Shown here piece after piece: positions 25,850-33,481 of a stretch of DNA of 64,000 bases (position 1 is the first letter of the stretch; the number at the start of each line of letters is the position of its first letter). Origin of the DNA: Halovivax cerinus (GTDB lineage Archaea; Halobacteriota; Halobacteria; Halobacteriales; Natrialbaceae); the NCBI RefSeq assembly GCF_024498195.1, contig NZ_CP101824.1:2976001-3040000 (forward strand). The letters are read 5' to 3'. Under the pieces are notes generated by a model, which was not told where the DNA came from, made no database searches, and was given only the letters and a program-made list of their open reading frames with translations. The position numbers and the translations under genes were made by a program.

Positions 25850-26604
25850 TTAATCGAAGCGGGTCTCACCGGTCTCGTCCGCCCAGTCGGTTTCGTAGCC
25901 GATCGTCTGGAGGATCGTGACGAGGAGATCCTCGCGTCCCGCAGCTGCGAAGACCCGGCGCCAGACTTGCGGATCGAGCTTTTTGTAGGCGATCGTCTTC
26001 GCGGTCAGGCCCGTGGCGGCCGCGACGCTTGCGGTTCCGGTCACCATCGCGGTCTCGGGATCGGTCATTCCCGTTTCGAGCGCGAGGCTCTGGACGACCG
26101 TTGCGACGATCCCCGTCGACAGGCCTGCTTTGATCGCGCCCTTCAGAAGCGTTCGGAGGGTTATCTTGTCGTCCTCGGCTTCGAGATCGCGAACCTCCTC
26201 CGTGATTGGTCCACCTGCACCGGGGTGGGGTGCTCCACCGGGGACGCGCTGGACGTGCACCTCCGTCTTGGCCATCCGTTGAATCCCGAGTTCGCCGCCC
26301 TCCATCACGCGCCGGGCGGTTGCCTCGGCCTCGCGCTCCAGTTGCGGATCGGGGTCGATCTCCAGCTCGACGTTCGCCTGCGGCATCATCGAGAGGGCAC
26401 CGCCCGGCTCGCGTGTCGTCACTGCGTTCCTCCCGCTCGCTCCCCCGGCGGCCCTCACTCCGTTCGCGCCGCCCGCCTGTTGCCTCACGTGCGCTAACTC
26501 GTGGGCGAGGAGGTGTTGTCCCTCCGGACTCTCCGGATCGTGCTCCCCAGAATTGAACGCGATGTGGTTGCCGACCGTAAACGCCCGCGCGTTGATGTCC
26601 TCGT
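25850..26604 (-). pseudogene. second DUF4157 cassette, 5'-truncated orphan
   Basis: The open frame enters homology to the intact DUF4157 gene at EDINARAFTVGNHIAFNSG and keeps the zinc motif HLLAHELAHVRQQ. After a 23-residue insertion (NGVRAAGGASGRN is part of it) it continues through ALSMMPQANVELEIDPDPQ and a C-terminal helical domain of about 130 residues. That domain aligns with the intact protein's C-terminus only at low identity (VQ-L-E-G-EA-VT pattern). No start codon or N-terminal 165 residues exist: homology stops at 26604, 28 bp from the end of partner A. It is an orphan cassette rather than simple decay, since the remaining frame is intact to the stop. Confidence 0.8.
26404..26472. 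repeat. 69-bp in-frame insertion inside the DUF4157 domain
   Basis: The insertion lies directly after the codons for HELAHVRQQAGG and keeps the frame for 23 residues before ALSMM resumes. The intact copy at 28.2 kb lacks it; the third remnant carries it in longer tandem form (24510-24656). The sequence is a GC-rich CTCACTCCGTTCGC-type haloarchaeal repeat. Confidence 0.75.
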
Positions 26605-26631
26605 TTACACGGCAGACGGGTCCGGACACGC

Positions 26632-27669
26632 CTAGCCTCCGAACAATGCCCGTTTGAGCCGAGTCGTAAGCGACGAGCGACCAGGGATGGCCGCACCCTC
26701 CCCACCCGCGAGCGCGGCAGTATCGACACCCGGTTGGCGATACCCATCGATATCGGCGTCGGTCAGGTGGTAGTCCGGGTAGACGTCGGCGTGCTGGTAG
26801 TGCATCGTCTGCTCGGCCAGCCCCTGGCCCAGCACCCGGAACGGTTCCGGCGGTTCGAGTCCGAGCCGGAGGTAGGCGTCCCGGACCTGACACTGCAGGT
26901 GGTGACACACCAGTCCCTGGATGATCTCCGTCGTAAGGTCCGTCTCGATGGTAGTCTGTGGCGGCGTCATCTGCAGTTGTGCGTCGGGCGGACCCTCGCT
27001 GGTGTGGCTGCGCTCGCCGACGACGGGTTCCTCGACGCTGCCGTCGCTCGCCCGTCGCTGGTACTGCAGGTCGAGCGCCGACACCTCCTCGATCCCGTCG
27101 GCGTCTGCGGGAAGTCGGTCGGACAGCTCCGCACCCAGCGTCTCGTACAGGTCGTACGCGTCCGTGATCCCCGCCACCGCATCTATCGGAGAGACGCCAT
27201 CGGGGTCGTCGAGGTACGCCTCGAAGTCGAGCCCGAGGAACACGTCCGCACGGTACACGGTGAGCCCGGTCGGAGCGGTTTCGTCGGGCATCTCGACGAT
27301 CGGATCGACGTCCGGCCGGAGCGCGCTGTGGTACTGCTGGGCGTACGGCCCGAACCGATCCTCGAAGTCGTCGAACGACAGCCCGAACACCGCACCCAGC
27401 GTGTAGGGGAGCCACTCCGGGGTCAGACACGGCCCCAGTGTTGGATAGCCCCGCTCTCGCTGGACGTAGTACTGCGCGTACCACTGGGCCTGTCTGAGAT
27501 TTACGGCATCGTTTGGGGTTTGCTCGTTCGCCTGATTTGGATACGCATCCTGCTCATGATACGTTATTTCTCCATCGAAATCAACAGAGATCAGATGTTC
27601 CTCCTCGTTGTGATCGACGACACTAATTCCGACACCACCTTCGTCCTCTCCTGTGATCTTCCCGTCCAT
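26632..27669 (-). CDS. partner A of DUF4157 cassette (unknown family)
   Basis: The 345-residue protein starts at ATG 27669, one base after the TAG of the intact DUF4157 gene. An AGGAG ribosome site overlaps that stop, and the N-terminus MDGKITGEDE then aligns with partner B's MEGHIIDEDD. Shared conserved blocks are AQYYVQRERGYPT, EGPPDAQLQ, HHLQCQVRDAYLRLGLEPPE and DADIDGYR. The C-terminal 30 residues (GRSSLTTRLKRALFGG end) are unique. Family and function are unknown; strict coupling argues that it works with the DUF4157 protein, for example as accessory, chaperone or protective partner. Confidence 0.78.
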   Translation of the reverse strand: MDGKITGEDEGGVGISVVDHNEEEHLISVDFDGEITYHEQDAYPNQANEQTPNDAVNLRQAQWYAQYYVQRERGYPTLGPCLTPEWLPYTLGAVFGLSFDDFEDRFGPYAQQYHSALRPDVDPIVEMPDETAPTGLTVYRADVFLGLDFEAYLDDPDGVSPIDAVAGITDAYDLYETLGAELSDRLPADADGIEEVSALDLQYQRRASDGSVEEPVVGERSHTSEGPPDAQLQMTPPQTTIETDLTTEIIQGLVCHHLQCQVRDAYLRLGLEPPEPFRVLGQGLAEQTMHYQHADVYPDYHLTDADIDGYRQPGVDTAALAGGEGAAIPGRSSLTTRLKRALFGG

Positions 27670-27670
27670 A

Positions 27671-28840
27671 CTACTCCTGTCTGCTTTTGACACGTTCCGG
27701 GCGGTCTTGTTCCATATCTATATCGAATCCCATTCTTTCTAACGTCGCAGCGACCCTCTCCTCGGCCCCCAGCAATCGTGCGATTTCTAGTATCAGATAG
27801 ATGTCTTCGCGGTGCAGTCGATCTTTCCCGACGTGGATGGATCCGCCGACCGCGAACGTCACTGCTAACGCCTCCGTATGACTGAGACCGTATTCCGAAT
27901 TTAGCAGTTGTACCGGCACCTGGGTGACACCGAGTGTCGTCGCATACTCCGCGAGCTTGTACGCGTCGCGGAACCGGTCGGGGTCGACGCTCAAGATGGA
28001 GGCTTCCTCGATCCCCGCGGCAATCTCGGTCGACGACACCTCGCCGCGCAGAACCTCCCTGCGGGTCTTGTCCGCCCGCTGGACGTGGACCGCCGTATCC
28101 GCCAGCCGTTGAATCCCTAATTCGCCGCCTTGCATCACGCGCTGGGCGGTCGCTTCCGCCTCGCGTTCGAGCTGCGGATCGGGATCGATCTCGAGCTCGA
28201 CGTTCGCCTGCGGCATCATCGAGAGGGCCCCACCAGTTTGCTGCCTCACGTGCGCGAGTTCGTGCGCAAGCAGGTGCTGGCCTTCCGGACTCTCCGGATC
28301 GTACTCCCCAGAATTGAACGCGATGTGGTTGCCCACCGTGAACGCGCGGGCGTTGATCTCCTCACAGGCGTTCGCCGCTTGCGGCCCGGTGTGAATCCGC
28401 ACATCCCCGAACGAGTCGCCCATGCGATCCTCCACCGCACGCTGGATCGACGCGTCGAGCGACTGACCCGACGAGGAGATGACCTCGCGCACGCTCTCGG
28501 GGACACCGGCGTCGCCCGCGGGTCCCGTCGCATCGTGGGCGTCTTTGTTCCGCTGCAGCGACGCCAGGTTCTGCCGGTTGTTGTCGATGGGGATCTCGTC
28601 GGGTCGATTCTGGAACTCGGCGATGAGTTCGGACGCACGCTCGCTCGCCGCCGGGCCGAGCGAGACTGATTCGTCGAGCGTCGCCTCCGTCGACCCCAGC
28701 ACGGGCACCCCGAGAGGGCCGGGTGCCATCGGGTCGGCGGACTCGGATCGGGCACGCCGACGCGATCGGGACGAGTCGGTCGACTCGCGTTCGTCCGACG
28801 TCGACGACCGGCGTGAGCGGCGTCGTTTGCGCCTGCTCAT
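27671..28840 (-). CDS. DUF4157 (eCIS core-domain) protein
   Basis: From ATG 28840 (GGAGG site 11 nt upstream) the protein has 389 residues. Residues 1-36 are an Arg/Ser-rich tail; about 62-125 are helical; 125-205 form the DUF4157 domain with MGDSFGDVRIHTG, INARAFTVGNHIAFNSG and HLLAHELAHVRQQ (HELAH at 193-197, a neutral zinc-peptidase-type motif). ALSMMPQANVELEIDPDPQ and an LEREAEATAQRV helix follow, then a variable C-terminal domain of about 130 residues. DUF4157 proteins are associated with extracellular contractile injection systems and often carry toxin domains; no injection-system structural genes are in this window. Partner A is coupled directly downstream. Confidence 0.85.
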   Translation of the reverse strand: MSRRKRRRSRRSSTSDERESTDSSRSRRRARSESADPMAPGPLGVPVLGSTEATLDESVSLGPAASERASELIAEFQNRPDEIPIDNNRQNLASLQRNKDAHDATGPAGDAGVPESVREVISSSGQSLDASIQRAVEDRMGDSFGDVRIHTGPQAANACEEINARAFTVGNHIAFNSGEYDPESPEGQHLLAHELAHVRQQTGGALSMMPQANVELEIDPDPQLEREAEATAQRVMQGGELGIQRLADTAVHVQRADKTRREVLRGEVSSTEIAAGIEEASILSVDPDRFRDAYKLAEYATTLGVTQVPVQLLNSEYGLSHTEALAVTFAVGGSIHVGKDRLHREDIYLILEIARLLGAEERVAATLERMGFDIDMEQDRPERVKSRQE

Positions 28841-28902
28841 CGACGACTCGCCTCCGGGGACCGTCGGCATCGGGATCCGCAGCAGGGCCAGCTACTCATT
28901 GT

Positions 28903-28918
28903 CCCTAATTTTATTCCA
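28903..28918 (-). promoter_or_regulatory. possible promoter of DUF4157 gene
   Basis: On the minus strand GGAATAAAATTAGGG is the only AT-rich stretch between the IS element and the DUF4157 start (65-78 bp before ATG 28840). It would leave a leader of about 40 nt containing the GGAGG ribosome site at 28851-28855. The IS insertion lies only 15 bp further upstream and may have removed upstream elements. Confidence 0.4.
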
Positions 28919-28932
28919 ATGTACAATAATTC

Positions 28933-29911
28933 GGCCTTGTTTAGATGCTCGTCACCAGCACGGAGCGCGCTTCACTAGTAAGTTCTAGGGTCCTAGCAAA
29001 CGCTGCTACTTGTCGAATGTACTAGGAAATGAAGCGGGTAGCTTCGGTTGTGCCTACGAAGATTGCCCGCTTCACGAAGCAGGTTGTGTCGCTCTCACAA
29101 AAAGCCGTCGCTGGAGCGCCAAGACCGGCGTTTCAACCGGGTGAGGGCGGCTATGCCGACTGGGTAATCGTGACAATTCACGGTCTCAAAACCTACCTCG
29201 ATTTGCCGTATCGACGGCTGCTCGACGTCCTTGCAGAAATGCCTCGAATCGGTCGAATTCTCGATTTAGAACCGGCTGAGTTGCCCGATTTTACCACCGT
29301 CTGTGCGCGCATGCAGCCGCTGAAAATGCCGATCTGGCGCGACTTTCTCCGCCTGTCGGCGCAGTTGCACGACACCGGCGACATTCAGGCGATCGACGCA
29401 ACCGGAATGGATCGCATCGCGGCGAGTCAGCACTACGCCAAACGGACGAATTACACCTTTAGAGCGGTGAAAACGACGGCGTTGATCGACTGCGAAACTG
29501 GGGTGATTCTCGACATTCATTGCTCGATGAAACAACCTCACGACTCTCAGATCGCGTGGCAACTGCTCACGCGGAACCTAGAGAAACTGACGATACTGAC
29601 CGCGGACAAAGGTTACGACTGGGAACTACTTCGTCATAAATTGCGATCTGAGGGCGTTACACCGGTGATAAAGTACCGAGAATTCGGTTGGCACGGCATC
29701 GCAAACAATGTCTTGCTCGACGATACGACGTACCATCAACGATCGAATATCGAAGCGACGTTTTTCGCGCTCCGGCGAAAATACGGTGAGATCGTGCGAG
29801 CTCGAACCTGGTTCGGCCAGTTCCGCGAACTCGTCCTGAAATGTGCCGTCAGAAACGTCGAACTAGCGCTTGACGCTGCTACTGGCTGATTTCAGCCGTC
29901 TAAACAAGGCC
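28933..29911 (+). mobile_element. IS5-family insertion sequence, 979 bp
   Basis: Terminal inverted repeats begin GGCCTTGTTTAGA at both ends (13 bp perfect, then imperfect). The element is flanked by an 8-bp direct repeat AATAATTC at 28925-28932 and 29912-29919, the target duplication. One transposase gene fills it. Ends, target length and transposase all fit the IS5 family; the 8-bp duplication suggests the ISH1 group. Intact ends and identical duplications indicate a recent insertion. Confidence 0.9.
29029..29889 (+). CDS. IS5-family DDE transposase
   Basis: The 286-residue transposase has the catalytic triad in recognisable contexts: AIDATGMDR (Asp123), LTADKGYDW (Asp193) and RSNIEATFFALRRKYGE (Glu242). 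A short N-terminal helix-turn-helix region precedes it. The gene is uninterrupted and bounded by intact inverted repeats, so the element is probably active. It is transcribed away from the DUF4157 gene. Confidence 0.93.
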   Translation: MKRVASVVPTKIARFTKQVVSLSQKAVAGAPRPAFQPGEGGYADWVIVTIHGLKTYLDLPYRRLLDVLAEMPRIGRILDLEPAELPDFTTVCARMQPLKMPIWRDFLRLSAQLHDTGDIQAIDATGMDRIAASQHYAKRTNYTFRAVKTTALIDCETGVILDIHCSMKQPHDSQIAWQLLTRNLEKLTILTADKGYDWELLRHKLRSEGVTPVIKYREFGWHGIANNVLLDDTTYHQRSNIEATFFALRRKYGEIVRARTWFGQFRELVLKCAVRNVELALDAATG

Positions 29912-30104
29912 AATAATTCTTCTCCTACAGGTTTCGAGGATGGGGGGAGCCGGGTGTCCCCGCCACCGATCGGCGGGGTAGGATTCGACCCACTCATCAC
30001 CGATTGTCTACGCTCCAGCGAGGGTTGATTCCACCTACCCATCGGTAACTATATTACCCATCACGTCAACCATCCGCACGGAAGCTGCGTCCGCACGGGT
30101 ACGA

Positions 30105-30170
30105 AAGTGCCCCGGGTGCTGGAACACCCGGGACGTGGCTTCCAAATCCCAGAGGAGGGATTTTGTCAGC
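30105..30170 (+). ncRNA. possible structured RNA or transposon right end
   Basis: CCCGGGTG at 30111-30118 pairs with CACCCGGG at 30125-30132 around a CTGGAA loop. Eleven bases later AAATCCC (30144-30150) pairs with GGGATTT (30157-30163) around AGAGGA. Two perfect stems in succession, ending in a short T run, are reminiscent of guide-RNA-bearing right ends of IS200/IS605-type elements, but no tnpB is present and I cannot compare sequences. Confidence 0.25.
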
Positions 30171-30278
30171 CATGATTGCGTACACACCATCACGACAAAA
30201 AGGTCTCGCCCGCTCTCGGTCTAGAGAGTCGGAACGCTGTCCGCCGCTGACTTTCGATTTCGGAGGTCAGAGTCGGTC

Positions 30279-30303
30279 GTCGGTGAGTCTGAGAGTCACC
30301 GAC
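30279..30303. promoter_or_regulatory. inverted repeat upstream of zinc-finger gene
   Basis: GTCGGTGA and TCACCGAC form perfect 8-bp arms around a 9-base spacer, 33-57 bp before ATG 30336. The position fits an operator overlapping the promoter; no regulator is known. Confidence 0.35.
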
Positions 30304-30335
30304 TGGTTCGCCCGACCGTCCCGCGGTGATCGTCG

Positions 30336-30572
30336 ATGACCGCCGCCGACGCGTCGAGCGACGCACCCGAGTACAAACCGCGCGGGCGCGAGTGTTATCG
30401 CTGTGATCGCGACGTCGCGCCGCAGTTCCTCTTTCGCGTCACCGTCGAGTCGCCGGCCCCGCTCTCCGAGACGTACGCCGACGGCGTCCGGTACTGCTGT
30501 GAGGATTGCGCCGCTGCGATGAACCTCTCTGACTTCTCCAGACGGTTCAAGCGTCGCGCTCACGATGGATAG
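30336..30572 (+). CDS. small zinc-finger protein
   Basis: The 78-residue protein has CYRCDRD in the first third and YCCEDCAAAMN in the second, two cysteine pairs separated by about 30 residues as in treble-clef-like fingers. The polar ends are probably disordered. This pattern is seen in small haloarchaeal proteins of unknown function. It is not obviously in an operon. Confidence 0.65.
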   Translation: MTAADASSDAPEYKPRGRECYRCDRDVAPQFLFRVTVESPAPLSETYADGVRYCCEDCAAAMNLSDFSRRFKRRAHDG

Positions 30573-30701
30573 CCGGCCGTCCACTGCAGCCCGACGGGCG
30601 GTATCGTCCTCGAACGTGTCTTCGCGCTCGTCTTCATCACTGGTCGTCTACGTCGACGTCCCGGCTACCGATTCGGCCGCTCCAGAGCCGAACACCCAAG
30701 G

Positions 30702-30707
30702 TATATT
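30702..30707 (+). promoter_or_regulatory. TATA box
   Basis: TATATT lies 26-31 bp before ATG 30733, the position expected for a leaderless transcript, and decides that start over an earlier in-frame one at 30565. Confidence 0.55.
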
Positions 30708-30732
30708 CGGGTTCGCGCCGACGGTTTCCGTA

Positions 30733-31194
30733 ATGACCCTCGTCGACGACCTGGACTCGTACGGTGATCCCAACGACATCGGGCCGTCGGATCGAGCCCC
30801 GCGGGAGCCGGAGGGGCCGCCGGACACGTCGACCGGCGACTTCCTCGTCTGGACGTTCGACTCGGAGAGCTCCGCCACGGTTCCCGACGTCTACCTCGTG
30901 GCGCGCGACCCGGACCCGCTCGACTTCCGGATGTGGATCTTCGCCGGGCGGGGCGAGCGGGCCGAGTTCGTCCTCCGGGCCTCCCACCGATTCAGCCCGA
31001 GTGAAGCGCAGAATCACGACACGATGGAGTGTTGTGAGGTACTGATGGAGGGCCAGTCCCTGGGGAAGACCCACTGCCCGGAGGAGGTGACCGAGTACGT
31101 CGAGGAACTGACCGGGGCGACGGTGACCTACCCCGATTACGATCCCGACCGCGAGGACGATCGAGACCGCGACGACTCGCCGATCCAGTACTGA
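30733..31194 (+). CDS. haloarchaeal hypothetical protein
   Basis: From ATG 30733 the protein has 153 residues. An acidic Pro-rich N-terminus is followed by a folded region with FLVWTFDSESSATVPDVYLVARD and FRMWIFAGRGERAEFVL strands, then SLGKTHCPEEVTEYVEELTG and a charged tail of about 18 residues. I do not recognise the family. Own promoter, standalone. Confidence 0.6.
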   Translation: MTLVDDLDSYGDPNDIGPSDRAPREPEGPPDTSTGDFLVWTFDSESSATVPDVYLVARDPDPLDFRMWIFAGRGERAEFVLRASHRFSPSEAQNHDTMECCEVLMEGQSLGKTHCPEEVTEYVEELTGATVTYPDYDPDREDDRDRDDSPIQY

Positions 31195-31258
31195 ACGTGG
31201 TCTCTCTGGTAGTATGAGCCGACTGAGAAGCTCCTCGTCCGAGATGGTTGTACCGCCT

Positions 31259-31314
31259 CGTCCGATCCGTTTCGTCCGGTCCGTTTCGTCTGGTCCATTT
31301 CGTCCGGTCCGTTA
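31259..31314. repeat. 14-bp tandem repeat, four copies, ending at dys stop codon
   Basis: CGTCCGATCCGTTT, CGTCCGGTCCGTTT, CGTCTGGTCCATTT and CGTCCGGTCCGTTA follow one another without gaps. The last unit contains the complement of the deoxyhypusine synthase stop codon (TTA at 31312-31314). It looks like a minisatellite grown from the gene's 3' end. Confidence 0.85.
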
Positions 31315-32289
31315 GAAGAACGCGCCGGCGATCAGCAACGGGAAGACGAGCGTCGCTTCGGCCTGGATCTCGGTGTAGTTGCTCCCGTCTGTGGCCTTGA
31401 TCTTGCCCCAGGAGACGGCTTCGTTCGGCGGGGCGCCCGAGAGCGAGCCGTCTCCTTCCATCCCCGTCTGGATGTAGATGGCGTACTCGGCGCCGCCGCG
31501 GAAGAGGTTGGTCATGATCGCGTGGTGCTTCGGGACGCCGGCGCCGACGGCGATCAATCCCGTCGTGTCCTGGAGCATACTGTCGCCGATCAGGGAGTCG
31601 TAGTCCTCGACGATCTCGATGCCGACGTCGGGCGTGTCGGGGCGCTGGCGGTAGTAGTAGAGGAAGTTCCCGACTTCTGCGTCGGTGAGCGCCGGACAGT
31701 AGACCGGAACGTCGTTCGCCGCGGCCTGATAGAGGACCGAGTCCTCGTCGTCGAGCGTCTCGCCGAGTTCTCGGATGAACGCCGAGGGCGTACGGATCGC
31801 TTCCTCGGCGAAGAAATCGTCGAAGAAGTCGTAGAGGTACTCCTCGAGCCAGACGTAGCGGTCGGAGGGAACGAAGATGTTGCCCAGGCGATTGATACCG
31901 CGTTCACGCAGGGCGGCTTCGTCCGCGTTCCACTCGCCCATCTTGAACGGCTTTTCCGTCTTGATAACGTCCTCGGTGATCGACCCCGACGTCGTGATGA
32001 TGACGTCGACGTGGCCCTCGCGGACGAGCGCGGCGACGACCTCGCGGAGGCCGGAGGAGATCACGTTCGAGGTGAGCGTCAGGTAGATCGTCGCGTCGTC
32101 GTCTTGCATCCGCTCGGCGATGTCGATCGCCTCGGCGAGGTGTGTCGCCTGAAAGCCGGTCGTCGCGTAGCTGTCGAGGATCGCGCCCAGGTCGACGCCG
32201 TCGCGAAAGTCGTAGCCGCGGACGTCCGCCCCGTCGAGTTCCTCGTCCGTCCCGGGAACGACGTGTTCACGGGAATCGTCTGGTTCCAT
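31312..32289 (-). CDS. dys: deoxyhypusine synthase
   Basis: The 325-residue enzyme transfers the aminobutyl group of spermidine to a lysine of translation factor aIF5A, using NAD. Family features seen are the N-terminal YATTGFQATHLAEAIDIAE, TTSGSITEDVIK (NAD site), the middle GVPKHHAIMTNL and the C-terminal SWGKIKATDGSNYTEIQ with the catalytic lysine in SWGKI. ATG 32289 gives the normal archaeal length. It is divergent from tyrS over a 90-bp spacer, pairing two translation genes. Confidence 0.93.
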   Translation of the reverse strand: MEPDDSREHVVPGTDEELDGADVRGYDFRDGVDLGAILDSYATTGFQATHLAEAIDIAERMQDDDATIYLTLTSNVISSGLREVVAALVREGHVDVIITTSGSITEDVIKTEKPFKMGEWNADEAALRERGINRLGNIFVPSDRYVWLEEYLYDFFDDFFAEEAIRTPSAFIRELGETLDDEDSVLYQAAANDVPVYCPALTDAEVGNFLYYYRQRPDTPDVGIEIVEDYDSLIGDSMLQDTTGLIAVGAGVPKHHAIMTNLFRGGAEYAIYIQTGMEGDGSLSGAPPNEAVSWGKIKATDGSNYTEIQAEATLVFPLLIAGAFF

Positions 32290-32350
32290 GGCCAGTCGTA
32301 GCCGACAAGACGGTTTCAATGGCTCGGAACGCCGGCGCGGAAACGAACGC

Positions 32351-32356
32351 ATAAAT
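32351..32356 (+). promoter_or_regulatory. TATA-like element of tyrS
   Basis: ATAAAT occurs 24-29 bp before ATG 32380 in the divergent dys-tyrS spacer, consistent with a leaderless transcript. Confidence 0.5.
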
Positions 32357-32379
32357 CGGTCGACCGACTGTCCCCACGC

Positions 32380-33360
32380 ATGGACACTTTCGAGTTGCTC
32401 ACCCGGAACGCCGACGAGGTGGTGACCGAGGACGAGGTTCGCGAACTGGCGCAGGATCCCGACGGGAAACGGGTCTACGTGGGCTACGAGCCCTCGGGCG
32501 TCCTCCACCTGGGACACCTCCTGACGGCGAACAAGCTCATCGACTGCCAGGAGGCGGGCATGGAGGTCGTCGTGCTCCTCGCCGACGTTCACGCCTACCT
32601 GAACGGAAAGGGCACGTTCGAGGAGATTCGCGAGACGGCCGAGCAGATGCGCGCGCAGTTTCTCGCCTACGGCCTCGACGAGGAGCGTACGGAGTTCGTC
32701 TACGGCTCCGAGTACCAGCTCGACGATGACTACGCGCTCGACCTGCACGAACTCGAACTCTCGACGACGTTGAACCGCGCCCAGCGCGCGATGGCCGAGA
32801 TCCAGTCCGGGGAGACGGCGAAGGTGAGCCACGTCGTCTACCCGCTGATGCAGGCGCTCGACATCGAATACCTCGACCTCGACCTGGCCGTCGGCGGGAT
32901 GGACCAGCGCAAGGTCCACATGCTCATGCGTGAGGAACTGCCCGACATAGGGTACGAGGCCAGACCGGTCCTTCACACGCCGATCGTCGCGGATCTCACC
33001 ACCGGCGAGGGGAAGATGTCATCGTCCGAGGGCGTCACCATCTCGATGGAGGATTCCGCCGACGAACTCGAGGAGAAGGTCAACTCGGCGTTCTGCCCGC
33101 CGACGCGCGACCCCGAGGGCGACCTCGAGAACCCGGTCCTCGAACTCTTCGAGTACCACGTCTTCCCGCGCTTCGAAGAGATCCTCGTCGAACGACCGGA
33201 CGAGTACGGCGGCGACCTCGCCTACGCGAACTACGAGTCACTGGCAACCGACCTCGAGTCGGGCGAACTCCACCCGGCCGACGCGAAGGGGACACTCGCG
33301 AGCTACCTCGACGAGTTGATCGCACCAGGACGAACGCTCCTCGAAGAACTGCGCGCCTGA
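32380..33360 (+). CDS. tyrS: tyrosyl-tRNA synthetase
   Basis: The 326-residue class I synthetase charges tRNA-Tyr. The HIGH-type signature is GVLHLGHLLTANKL near residue 40 and the KMSKS-type signature is KMSSSEG near residue 210, joined by the GGMDQRKVHMLMRE segment. Length and the lack of a C-terminal S4 domain are typical of archaeal TyrS. It is monocistronic; birA follows 120 bp downstream with its own start region. Confidence 0.94.
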   Translation: MDTFELLTRNADEVVTEDEVRELAQDPDGKRVYVGYEPSGVLHLGHLLTANKLIDCQEAGMEVVVLLADVHAYLNGKGTFEEIRETAEQMRAQFLAYGLDEERTEFVYGSEYQLDDDYALDLHELELSTTLNRAQRAMAEIQSGETAKVSHVVYPLMQALDIEYLDLDLAVGGMDQRKVHMLMREELPDIGYEARPVLHTPIVADLTTGEGKMSSSEGVTISMEDSADELEEKVNSAFCPPTRDPEGDLENPVLELFEYHVFPRFEEILVERPDEYGGDLAYANYESLATDLESGELHPADAKGTLASYLDELIAPGRTLLEELRA

Positions 33361-33481
33361 GTGGAACGGTCGACGCGTCGAGCGATCCACTCGTCGGCAG
33401 CGACGGACGGTCGATATCCCTGCCCGGATACGAGCGAGCGAACACCGGCTGATTGATGCGATACGAATTCCGAGAGTGTGT

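Larger units (their letters stand above)
29920..30335. other. 416-bp non-coding region with tandem hairpins
   Basis: No gene is visible between the IS element and the small zinc-finger gene. The region holds two consecutive hairpins (30111-30132 and 30144-30163) and an inverted repeat close to the next gene (30279-30303). It may contain a structured RNA or the end of a decayed transposon. Confidence 0.5.

Noticed and set aside
25850..27484. A long minus-strand frame of 544 codons spanning partner A and cassette 2
   Set aside because: The upstream two-thirds is another frame of partner A, with Arg/Gly-rich composition; only the part after 26604 has homology to DUF4157. It was kept as a truncated cassette, not a full gene.
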